DNA from: Spirochaetales bacterium
Lineage (GTDB): Bacteria > Spirochaetota > Spirochaetia > Sphaerochaetales > Sphaerochaetaceae
Assembly: GCA_022771185.1 (NCBI GenBank)
Contig: JALFCJ010000035.1
Span: forward strand, 1-9,295
Reading direction: 5' to 3'
DNA length: 9,295 nucleotides
Below, piece by piece: positions 1-6,570 of the stretch; positions within the stretch are counted from its first letter, which is position 1, and every line of letters begins with the position of its first letter. Both the position numbers and the translations under genes were made by a program. The notes under the pieces were generated by a model. The model was not told the origin of the DNA. It was given only the letters and a program-made list of their open reading frames with translations, and made no database searches.

Positions 1-2696
1 TCCACCATAATAAGCCTTACTTCCTTAGGACTCTTCTGATAGATGATCGTATTTATAAGAGAGTTTATACATACACTCTTACCACTACCGGTGGTACCGG
101 CGATGATCATATGAGGCATCTTAGCTACATCAATAAGAATAGGCTCTCCTGTAATAGTCTTACCAAGTACCATTGGAAGCTTCATCTTCATGTATCCTGG
201 ATTCTCTCTTGCAGCTTCAATCATATCCTTAAAGCCTACAATACTTGTCTTGGCATTAGGCACTTCTATTCCTACTGCCTGCTTTCCAGGAACCGGGGCC
301 AGTATTCTTATTTTCTTTCCACCAAGAGCATAGTTCAGCTCGTCTTCCCTGGCCTTGATCCTGCTGATGATCATACCTTGGGCAAGTTTCAGCTCATACA
401 TAGTGACAGTAGGACCTTTAATAATATTTGAGAGTTCTACTACTATCTTCTGCTCTGCAAGAGTCTGGACAATGATCATTCCCTGACTATAAGAATATTC
501 ATCTATCTCTTGTGATATTCCTGGATATTCTTTCAATAGAGAAGGAAGAGGAGGAGTATACTTCGCCTTCTGCCTCATCTCGATTGCAGTATATCCTGCA
601 ATGTTGGATGCAAGATTGCCCACTCCTACACAGAGATTAAAGTCTGTCTCTTCTTCCTCGCCGCTCTTTACTGTCACTGTCTTTGTTCCATCCTCGTTTT
701 CAGTAACATTTCTTGTCTTGATGGCAGTAGTTGAAGGAGGAACGAATGCTATTTCTTCTTCACCCTTTTCCTCTTCTTCTTTCTCCTGAGCTTTGAGGTT
801 TTTCAAGTTCTCTTCCCTCACAGAAGCGTTGATCTTCTCAAGAATCTTCGCCTTGTTATCGTCGCTGCTCAAGACTGGAGAGAGAGGAATCTTCTCTGTC
901 TTAGGAGTAAAGTCTTCATATTCGTTCTCCTTCTCTTCTTCCTGCACCTCAGGAACGAAGGGGCGTTGAGGAATATAAGAAACGGAAGATTCATTATTAC
1001 TATTTTCCAAAGCCTCGAATAGTTTCCTTCTGGGGTGTGAAGGAGGGAGATTGGAAGGAGACGGATCTTTTTTCTTTTCCACTTTCTCCTTTGATTCTAC
1101 GTTCTCATCCCTCTTCTTTGAGATTTCTTCAAAATATCTGTACCTCGGGTGGGTAGGAGGAAGGTTGGACGGAGCGATATTATCCATCCTCTCTTCATTA
1201 TCTACTGCGCTCTTTTCATCATTCTGAGGTTTCTGAAGGTTTTCGAAGTATCTATATCGAGGGTGGTCTGAAGAAAGATTAGATGGAACAATGTTATTTG
1301 CTTTTTCCTCTTTTTCGACTTCCTCATTATTGTTATCTCGAGGCTTCTGGAGATTCTCAAAATATCTGTACCTTGGGTGGGTGGGAGGAAGGTTGGAGGG
1401 AGCGAAAGAAGAATTATTCTTCGGGGTGCTATCCTTTTCTTCTTCCTCATCATCCAGGCCGATAATAGGGCGACGAGGCGCGTTATACTCTACAGGAGTA
1501 GATAGTGCGGCACTCTCCAGAGTAGCTTCCAGCATTCCCCCTGAAGTGAAACGAGACTTTGACTTTATCTCTTTCTTAGGTTTTTCTTCTTCAGTTCTAT
1601 CCAGTTCTTCCTTGAGGGAGTCCATAAAAGCAGAGCTTTCTACTATTTTCTCTTTCTTATCTTCCTCAATCTTTGGTACATCATCCTCTTCATAGGAGTT
1701 ATGCTTGATTATTGTCTTTAACTCAGGCATAGGATCGAAGTCTGGAAAAACAAGAGGAGTATTCGGGTTTCCTATACCAGAAGAATACTCAGGAGCAGGA
1801 CCGATTTCCTCTTCTTCCTGTCTTCTTTTCTCTTCTTCTACCGCTTTTCTCTTTTTCTCATCCTCAATTGCTTTTTTCTTTCTTATCTTCTCAGCCTTGG
1901 CGTCTATCTTTTCTTTCTCTATCTGAGACTCTTCCAAGACCTTGTCTTTTTCTTTCATAGCCTTTTTATTAAGACGCTTCTCCTGTCTTTCTCTTCTCTC
2001 TTCCTCTTTTTCTCTCTTCTTTTCGTATCTCAGCTTGTCTTTTTCAGCTTGCTTGGCTTTGGCGTCATTCTCAGCCTTCTCTGCCTTCTGACGTTCCTTT
2101 TCATACTTTGCTTCTTCTTTTGCACGTTTTTTGTCTTCCATAGCTTTCAGCTTTCTCTCTCTATCCAAAAGCTTTTCTTCTTCTATGGATTCTTTTGTCT
2201 TTATAATGCCTTCTTTTTCAAGCATTCTTCTATTGAGCTCTCTCTTTTTTCTCCACTTGTCATCCAAACCTTTTACAGCCATAAGCAGGAGAAAAGCCAA
2301 TAACATCTCCAGAATAAACAAGACAAAAAGAAGCCCAGGGTGTGCATTTGTTATTGAGCAGGGGAAAAAGGACGGGAAAGATATTTCACTTACCTTTCTG
2401 ACAGCAGAAAGTAAAGTGAGATACATTGGCCATATGTATACTGTGATAAACATGGAAAACGGCTTTCTTCCCCTGAGAACCATAATAAGGAAAGCATCAA
2501 AGATCAAGAATGCCCCAGCTTCCCATAACCTGTCTCTTCCGCCAGAAATAGATAAAGAAAGGGACAGCATCTCTGAATAATCAGATAAAGGAGAAGGAAG
2601 TACACCCAAAAAAGAGAGTACGCCTAAAAGCACAAACGCAACCCCTACTGTCATGATGATGACAGAAAGAATAAGAGAGATTTTTCCTTTCTTCAT
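1..2696 (-). CDS. ftsK: DNA translocase FtsK/SpoIIIE family, N-terminal part (3' end outside window)
   Basis: Membrane-anchored, ATP-driven DNA pump that clears chromosome DNA from the division septum. The frame is open from the ATG at 2696 to the left edge, 898 codons. Visible parts: about four hydrophobic segments (residues ~6-32, 58-76, 80-99, 119-142); a K/E/R-rich, probably coiled-coil stretch (~145-300); an acidic linker carrying four 38-residue-period repeats (433 to ~561); the FtsK alpha domain (~690-840, with GPTVTMYELKLAQG and APVPGKQAVGIEVPN); and Walker A GTTGSGKS at 867-874, preceded by PHMIIA. Walker B, the rest of the motor and any gamma (KOPS-reading) domain lie outside. The ATG overlaps the rsmG stop (ATGA) and has GGAGG 5 nt upstream. 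The membrane anchor plus very long linker resembles the E. coli FtsK layout more than the short-linker SpoIIIE. Family assignment is firm; the linker's role is unknown. Confidence 0.96.
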   Translation of the reverse strand, partial: MKKGKISLILSVIIMTVGVAFVLLGVLSFLGVLPSPLSDYSEMLSLSLSISGGRDRLWEAGAFLIFDAFLIMVLRGRKPFSMFITVYIWPMYLTLLSAVRKVSEISFPSFFPCSITNAHPGLLFVLFILEMLLAFLLLMAVKGLDDKWRKKRELNRRMLEKEGIIKTKESIEEEKLLDRERKLKAMEDKKRAKEEAKYEKERQKAEKAENDAKAKQAEKDKLRYEKKREKEEERRERQEKRLNKKAMKEKDKVLEESQIEKEKIDAKAEKIRKKKAIEDEKKRKAVEEEKRRQEEEEIGPAPEYSSGIGNPNTPLVFPDFDPMPELKTIIKHNSYEEDDVPKIEEDKKEKIVESSAFMDSLKEELDRTEEEKPKKEIKSKSRFTSGGMLEATLESAALSTPVEYNAPRRPIIGLDDEEEEKDSTPKNNSSFAPSNLPPTHPRYRYFENLQKPRDNNNEEVEKEEKANNIVPSNLSSDHPRYRYFENLQKPQNDEKSAVDNEERMDNIAPSNLPPTHPRYRYFEEISKKRDENVESKEKVEKKKDPSPSNLPPSHPRRKLFEALENSNNESSVSYIPQRPFVPEVQEEEKENEYEDFTPKTEKIPLSPVLSSDDNKAKILEKINASVREENLKNLKAQEKEEEEKGEEEIAFVPPSTTAIKTRNVTENEDGTKTVTVKSGEEEETDFNLCVGVGNLASNIAGYTAIEMRQKAKYTPPLPSLLKEYPGISQEIDEYSYSQGMIIVQTLAEQKIVVELSNIIKGPTVTMYELKLAQGMIISRIKAREDELNYALGGKKIRILAPVPGKQAVGIEVPNAKTSIVGFKDMIEAARENPGYMKMKLPMVLGKTITGEPILIDVAKMPHMIIAGTTGSGKSVCINSLINTIIYQKSPKEVRLIMV
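1014..1400 (-). repeat. Tandem 114-bp (38-aa) repeat within the ftsK linker, four copies
   Basis: The core PSNLPPTHPRYRYFE begins at plus positions 1400, 1286, 1172 and 1058, exactly 114 bp apart each time (FtsK residues 433, 471, 509 and 547). Copy 2 reads PSNLSSDHPRYRYFE and copy 4 PSNLPPSHPRRKLFE. Copies 1 and 2 share NLQKP after the core. The 18-residue spacers are acidic/basic and poorly conserved, apart from a hydrophobic residue just before copies 2 and 3 (NNIV, DNIA). Conservation of the core with drift in the spacer suggests a short binding motif kept by selection rather than a recent duplication. Confidence 0.93.
1810..2260 (-). other. Highly charged K/E/R-rich, probable coiled-coil region of FtsK
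   Basis: Residues ~145-300 of FtsK are almost entirely Lys, Glu, Arg, Ala and Asp, with runs such as EKEEERRERQEKRLNKK and EEKRRQEEEE. This starts directly after the last membrane segment and ends at a Pro/Gly-containing stretch (GPAPEY). The composition fits a long charged helix or coiled coil projecting into the cytoplasm. The coding skew also makes the plus strand here a run of ttctt/tctc triplets, which creates long spurious Ser/Phe-rich frames. Confidence 0.8.
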
Positions 2697-3334
2697 GCTT
2701 TCCTCCAAGAATTAATGACTACTATGTTTCTTTCCCCCTTCTCTCCAATAGAAAATACAGGGTGGATAGAAGAAGAAAATGAGTAACCCATACTTTTTAA
2801 CTCATTTATCTCTTCTTCTATTGCTTGTTTTGTACCCTTATATAGTATTGCCTCAGGAGCCAGTTTCATCATATCTCCAGCTACAGCAGATAGCGGTCTG
2901 AAGGCTCTGGACGTCACATAATCAAAGTGGTCTTTCACTTCGCTTATATCCTTCGATACTATCTCGACATTCACAAGATTAAGCTTTGCCTTCACAGCCC
3001 TCAAGAAACCGATACGTCTCGTCATTCTATCGATCAAGACAAAGTTTCTATCTGGAAAAAGAATAGCCAGCACAACACCTGGGAGCCCTGCTCCAGTCCC
3101 CAGATCTGCAATTGTAGAGAAGGGTTTTGTCATAGATGAAAAGAGAGAATAAGCAGAAGCGGAATCCAAGATATGACGGTAGATTATCTCATTCCTCTCC
3201 TTCTCACCAACCAGCTTCAGAGTGGGATTAAAAAGCATAATCTCATTTAGATACTTTTCAAGAATAATAGCCTTATCTTCAGCTTTATCAACTCCATAAG
3301 CATTAAGACCACTCAATATGATATCGTCAGCCAT
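2693..3334 (-). CDS. rsmG: 16S rRNA (guanine527-N7)-methyltransferase RsmG (GidB)
   Basis: Transfers methyl from S-adenosylmethionine to N7 of G527 in the 530 loop of 16S rRNA. In other bacteria, loss of this enzyme gives low-level streptomycin resistance. The product is 213 residues, normal for the family. Residues 52-58 (YRHILDS) match the conserved RHILDS segment. Residues 75-86 (IADLGTGAGLPG) are the SAM-binding glycine loop, followed by the acidic VLIDRMTRR strand and FLRAVKAKLNLVNVE. A later YVTSRAFRPL matches the family's SRA(F/V) motif. The start at 3334 has AGGGAGG 4 nt upstream, inside the last codons of mnmG, and the genes overlap by 8 nt. The stop overlaps the ftsK ATG. The mnmG-rsmG (gidA-gidB) pairing is a classic bacterial arrangement. 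Confidence 0.96.
   Translation of the reverse strand: MADDIILSGLNAYGVDKAEDKAIILEKYLNEIMLFNPTLKLVGEKERNEIIYRHILDSASAYSLFSSMTKPFSTIADLGTGAGLPGVVLAILFPDRNFVLIDRMTRRIGFLRAVKAKLNLVNVEIVSKDISEVKDHFDYVTSRAFRPLSAVAGDMMKLAPEAILYKGTKQAIEEEINELKSMGYSFSSSIHPVFSIGEKGERNIVVINSWRKA
2702..2706 (-). promoter_or_regulatory. ftsK Shine-Dalgarno inside the end of rsmG
   Basis: GGAGG, 5 nt before the ftsK ATG at 2696, within the last codons of rsmG. It fixes the ftsK start that overlaps the rsmG stop. Confidence 0.75.
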
Positions 3335-5138
3335 TATTCCTCCCTTTTATTGCAACACTAAGAATTGCGATATCTGAGACTCTTACACCACTTATTCTTC
3401 CAGCCTGCCCGATGCTATGGGGTCTTATTGCCTTAAACTTCTCTCTTGATTCAGCGCTTATTCCATCCACTTTGTCATAATCGAAGTTCTCTGGAATGAT
3501 CATAGCCTCTTGTCTCTTGACTCTCTCAGCTTCATTATCCTGTCTCTTAAGATAGCCCGAATATTTGACATCCAACTGAACTTCAGAAAGGATTTCTTGT
3601 GAATACTCATTTAAGCCCGGGACAGAGAGAGTATGGATATCATTCTCGGGCTGAGCGAGAAGCTGATAGCAATTCTTTCCATCTCTCTTTGTAGCTCTCA
3701 AAAGATCCTTCACAGCTTCGATTTTCTCAATCTTGTCTTCCAGCCTCTCCATCTTCTCTTTTGTAGCAAGTCCCGCTTTGTATCCGATAGGAGTGAGTCT
3801 CATATCTGCATTGTCATGTCTCAGTGAGAGTCTGTACTCTGCACGGGACGTAAACATTCTATATGGCTCTTTTGTGCCCTTTGTCACCAAGTCATCGATC
3901 AATACTCCGATATATGCATCGGTTCTGCCAAGAACCACAGGCTTTTCGTTCTTAAGCCTCTGAGCAGCGTTTATACCTGCAATTATTCCCTGTGCAGCAG
4001 CCTCCTCATAACCACTTGTACCATTGGTCTGACCTGCTACAAACAAATTAGACACTACCTTCGATTCCAAAGAAGGAAGAAGATCTAATGGATCCAAGTA
4101 ATCATATTCGACAGCATATGCCGGTCTCATGATCTCACAGTGTCTTAGTCCAGGAAGTGTCCTGATAAACTGGTGCTGTACTTCTTCCGGTAGAGAAGAA
4201 GAGAGACCGTTGAGATACATCTCTTCAGTTCCTACTCCCTCAGGCTCTACAAAGATCTGGTGTCTCTCACGCTCAGGGAATCTCATGACCTTGTCTTCGA
4301 TGGACGGGCAATATCGAGGCCCCTTACCTATGATCTTTCCTCCGTAGAGAGGAGATCGATGCATATTTTCTCTTATGATTTTGTGCGTCTCTTCGTTAGT
4401 GAAAGTAATCCAGCAGTTTTGGCTAGGCCTATCGATTTTTTCATAGTCGAAGGAGAATGGGAGCATATCTTCGTCTCCATCCTGCACTTCCAGTTCATCA
4501 AAATCCAAGGAGCTCTTTCTCACTCTGGCAGGAGTTCCTGTCTTCATTCTCCCAACATGGAATCCATACTCCCTGAGTTTTTTGCCCAGTCCCAATGCAG
4601 CACCCTCTCCCAGTCTTCCTGAAGGAGCGTCATATTCTCCGATAAATATTCTTCCTTCCATGAATGTACCAGTTGTAAGGACCACTACCTTGGCACTTAT
4701 TTTCCATCCTCTTTCCGTAACTACACCAACGATACGCCTTACACCATCTTTCTCTTCGATGACGAAGTCAACTACAGTATCCATAAAGAGATTAAGCTTC
4801 TCCTGCTTTTCACAAGTCTCCTTGGCAAGCCTGGAGTAAGAGAACTTGTCAGCTTGGGCACGAGGAGCCTGTACAGCTGGGCCTCGGCTACGATTAAGTA
4901 TCCTGTACTGTATCATAGAAGCATCAATCAAATGCCCCATCTCGCCTCCGAGGGCATCTATTTCTCTTACAAGGTTTCCCTTTGCCAAGCCGCCAATAGC
5001 TGGGTTACAACTCATTCGCCCGATTGCATCCAAGCTCTGAGTAATCATCAAAGTATCAAAACCTTCCCTGGAAAGAGCCAGAGCAGCTTCTATTCCTGCG
5101 TGTCCACCGCCTATTACAATTGCTTCATAATCTCTCAT
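3327..5138 (-). CDS. mnmG: tRNA uridine-5-carboxymethylaminomethyl modification enzyme MnmG (GidA)
   Basis: FAD- and NADH-dependent partner of MnmE. The complex uses methylenetetrahydrofolate and glycine or ammonium to install (carboxymethyl)aminomethyl at C5 of wobble U34 in tRNAs reading two-codon sets. The 603 residues are slightly fewer than the E. coli protein (629). Visible features: the dinucleotide-binding VIGGGHAG at 8-15; SCNPAIGGLAKGNLVREIDALGG at 43-65, with Cys44 in the position of E. coli Cys47; RSRGPAVQAPRAQ at 83-95; Cys277 in PRYCPSIEDKV; the FAD-binding GQTNGTSGYEEAAAQG at 369-384; and the C-terminal tRNA-binding helical domain from PYRMFTSRAEYRL (425 on). Both catalytic cysteines are present. 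The gene starts 1 nt after the mnmE stop, so the two subunits are probably translationally coupled. Confidence 0.98.
   Translation of the reverse strand: MRDYEAIVIGGGHAGIEAALALSREGFDTLMITQSLDAIGRMSCNPAIGGLAKGNLVREIDALGGEMGHLIDASMIQYRILNRSRGPAVQAPRAQADKFSYSRLAKETCEKQEKLNLFMDTVVDFVIEEKDGVRRIVGVVTERGWKISAKVVVLTTGTFMEGRIFIGEYDAPSGRLGEGAALGLGKKLREYGFHVGRMKTGTPARVRKSSLDFDELEVQDGDEDMLPFSFDYEKIDRPSQNCWITFTNEETHKIIRENMHRSPLYGGKIIGKGPRYCPSIEDKVMRFPERERHQIFVEPEGVGTEEMYLNGLSSSLPEEVQHQFIRTLPGLRHCEIMRPAYAVEYDYLDPLDLLPSLESKVVSNLFVAGQTNGTSGYEEAAAQGIIAGINAAQRLKNEKPVVLGRTDAYIGVLIDDLVTKGTKEPYRMFTSRAEYRLSLRHDNADMRLTPIGYKAGLATKEKMERLEDKIEKIEAVKDLLRATKRDGKNCYQLLAQPENDIHTLSVPGLNEYSQEILSEVQLDVKYSGYLKRQDNEAERVKRQEAMIIPENFDYDKVDGISAESREKFKAIRPHSIGQAGRISGVRVSDIAILSVAIKGRNNG
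3339..3343 (-). promoter_or_regulatory. rsmG Shine-Dalgarno inside the end of mnmG
   Basis: GGAGG (within AGGGAGGAAT on the minus strand), 4 nt before the rsmG ATG at 3334. It is encoded by the Gly-Arg codons of the mnmG tail and supports the overlapping start. Confidence 0.75.
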
Positions 5139-5139
5139 T

Positions 5140-6447
5140 TTATTTTCCTAAACAGAAGGAGGAGAAAAGGACCTCCAAAATATCGTCACTAGTAGTCTCG
5201 CCTGTAAGATCAGAAAGGGCAGAGAGCGCAGACTGGAAGTAGAGTGCTATGATATCTACACTACAGTCCTTTGCTTTTTCTGCGTCTTTCAATGCGTCTA
5301 TAGTCTCACCAAGTTTTCTCTCTTGTCTCTCACTCTCAATTACAGGAACATCAGATACACTTCTCTTATCGCGGCTTAAGAAAGTAGTAATGGCGTCAAC
5401 GACTTTATCCAAGCCTTCTCCAGTGATAGACGAAAATGTGATTCCATCTCCAGGCGCTATATCGCTCTTGGAGTGAATGTAGATGGCGTTCTTCATCTTT
5501 TCTTCCGGTTCCACTTCCCCTGGAGCAAGGACATATACAACGAGGTCTGCCTCATCCATCAACTCTTTAGATCTCAGGATACCTTCCTTCTCTATCTCGT
5601 CTCCACTACTTCTGAGCCCTGCAGTATCAAAAAGCCTGACTGGTATTCCATTCATCTCACACTCTGTCTCAATGTAGTCTCTGGTTGTTCCGGCAACAGA
5701 AGAAACGATGGCTCTATTTTCTTTTAACAGTGCATTAAAGAGACTGGATTTTCCTGCATTAGTGCTACCTGCAAGTACTACTTTGGCGCCCTGGGAATAG
5801 AGACGGGAAGAAGCGTAAGTGCTTCTTATCTTCTCTAGTCTATTAATAATTGCATCAACTCTCTCTGAAGGGAAAATCCACTCTTCGGGAATATCGTCTT
5901 CTCCATAATCAAGCTGGACCTCTAGGGATGCGAGGATGTTGATTATCTCGTCTTTGGCCTTGTCTGCTTCGTTCCTAATAGAACCAGAGAGACGAGAGAG
6001 GGCATCTTTTCTTCCTCTCTCTCCCTTTGCTGATACCAGCTCCTCTACAGCCTCCGCTTCAGTAAGGTCCATTCTTCCACCAAGGAAAGCTCTATATGTA
6101 AACTCTCCTTTTAACGCCAGTCTAAACCCTGCTTCTTCAAGAGTCGTAGATATTTTCTTTATTACAGGTAGCGATCCGTGACACATGATCTCCACAGCTT
6201 CTTCCCCTGTATATCCATGGCCATGGTTATATAGAAGAGCCACGACTTCATCTACTTTTTCTCTGTTTTTATCTACTATCCAGCCATGAACTGCAGTTCC
6301 ATTAGGCCTGCCAGTCAGTCTTCCCTTGAATACTTTTTGAACAAGGGAAATGGCATCGGTTCCACTGGTCCTTATTACAGCCAGTGCAGATGGTGAAAAT
6401 GGTGTTGCAAGAGCATAAATCGGCTCTTCTGTCGTATAACCTGTCAT
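5140..6447 (-). CDS. mnmE: tRNA uridine-5-carboxymethylaminomethyl modification GTPase MnmE (TrmE)
   Basis: K+-dependent GTPase partner of MnmG in U34 tRNA modification. I start at the ATG at 6447 (435 residues): MTGYTTEEPIYALATP aligns with the usual short MnmE N-terminus. An in-frame TTG at 6477 would add ten residues unlike the family. In ATG numbering: the N-terminal formyl-tetrahydrofolate-binding domain (~1-120, with GYTGEEAVEIMCHGS), a helical domain containing GEFTYRAFLGGRMDLTEAEAV, then the G domain with P-loop GSTNAGKS (227-234), switch TTRD (254-257), DTAG (274-277) and G4 SKSD (326-329), where N/TKxD is usual. It ends in the essential CLGK (432-435), whose cysteine is catalytically needed. 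No Shine-Dalgarno is seen, and a -10-like TATTAT lies 7 nt before the ATG, so the mRNA may be leaderless. It is the first gene of the mnmE-mnmG-rsmG-ftsK operon. Confidence 0.95.
   Translation of the reverse strand: MTGYTTEEPIYALATPFSPSALAVIRTSGTDAISLVQKVFKGRLTGRPNGTAVHGWIVDKNREKVDEVVALLYNHGHGYTGEEAVEIMCHGSLPVIKKISTTLEEAGFRLALKGEFTYRAFLGGRMDLTEAEAVEELVSAKGERGRKDALSRLSGSIRNEADKAKDEIINILASLEVQLDYGEDDIPEEWIFPSERVDAIINRLEKIRSTYASSRLYSQGAKVVLAGSTNAGKSSLFNALLKENRAIVSSVAGTTRDYIETECEMNGIPVRLFDTAGLRSSGDEIEKEGILRSKELMDEADLVVYVLAPGEVEPEEKMKNAIYIHSKSDIAPGDGITFSSITGEGLDKVVDAITTFLSRDKRSVSDVPVIESERQERKLGETIDALKDAEKAKDCSVDIIALYFQSALSALSDLTGETTSDDILEVLFSSFCLGK
5146..5149 (-). promoter_or_regulatory. mnmG Shine-Dalgarno embedded in the mnmE CLGK codons
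   Basis: The minus strand reads TGT TTA GGA AAA TAA at the end of mnmE. AGGA, spanning the Leu-Gly codons of the essential CLGK tail, lies 7 nt from the mnmG ATG at 5138. This supports the mnmG start and close coupling of the two subunits. Confidence 0.7.
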
Positions 6448-6454
6448 ATTACTG

Positions 6455-6484
6455 ATAATAAGCTTAAATGTGCTCAAAACTCAA
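6455..6484 (-). promoter_or_regulatory. Candidate sigma70-type promoter of the mnmE operon
   Basis: On the minus strand, TTGAGT (6484-6479, 4/6 to the -35 consensus), an 18-nt spacer and TATTAT (6460-6455, 5/6 to the -10 consensus). The -10 ends 7 nt before the ATG at 6447, placing the predicted transcript start at or next to the A of the start codon. No other hexamer pair as good is visible in the gap. Confidence 0.5.
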
Positions 6485-6495
6485 TAATTCTGATT

Positions 6496-6512
6496 AGTTA
6501 GTATCACTAACT
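6496..6512. promoter_or_regulatory. Perfect 7+7 inverted repeat between the divergent mnmE and epmA promoters
   Basis: AGTTAGT (6496-6502), ATC, then ACTAACT (6506-6512), a perfect dyad with a 3-nt gap. It lies 12 bp upstream of the proposed mnmE -35 and about 24 bp upstream of the epmA -35-like site. The position suits a shared operator or activator site for a small dimeric regulator. No T-tract follows it, so it is not a terminator. The regulator is unknown. Confidence 0.45.
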
Positions 6513-6535
6513 TTGTATACATTTAGCATATATCG

Positions 6536-6564
6536 TCGATTCAAACTCTATTGTGTGATATATT
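6536..6564 (+). promoter_or_regulatory. Candidate extended -10 promoter of epmA
   Basis: TATATT at 6559-6564 (5/6 to consensus) is preceded by TGA (6556-6558), giving the extended TGn -10 form. The -35 region (TCGATT at 6536-6541, 17-nt spacer) is weak, as is common for extended -10 promoters. Only six bases (cttccc) separate the -10 from the ATG at 6571, so transcription should begin at or very near the start codon. Confidence 0.45.
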
Positions 6565-6570
6565 CTTCCC

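Noticed and set aside
111..2580. Several plus-strand open frames, many Ser/Phe-rich
   Set aside because: They are antisense to the continuous ftsK frame. The Ser/Phe runs are the complement of its Glu/Lys/Arg codons, and none has a recognisable domain or ribosome-binding site.
6445..6477. TTG start for mnmE at 6477 (ten extra residues)
   Set aside because: The extra residues have no family counterpart and no Shine-Dalgarno precedes the TTG. The ATG at 6447 gives the standard N-terminus and sits 7 nt after a good -10. It remains a possible alternative.
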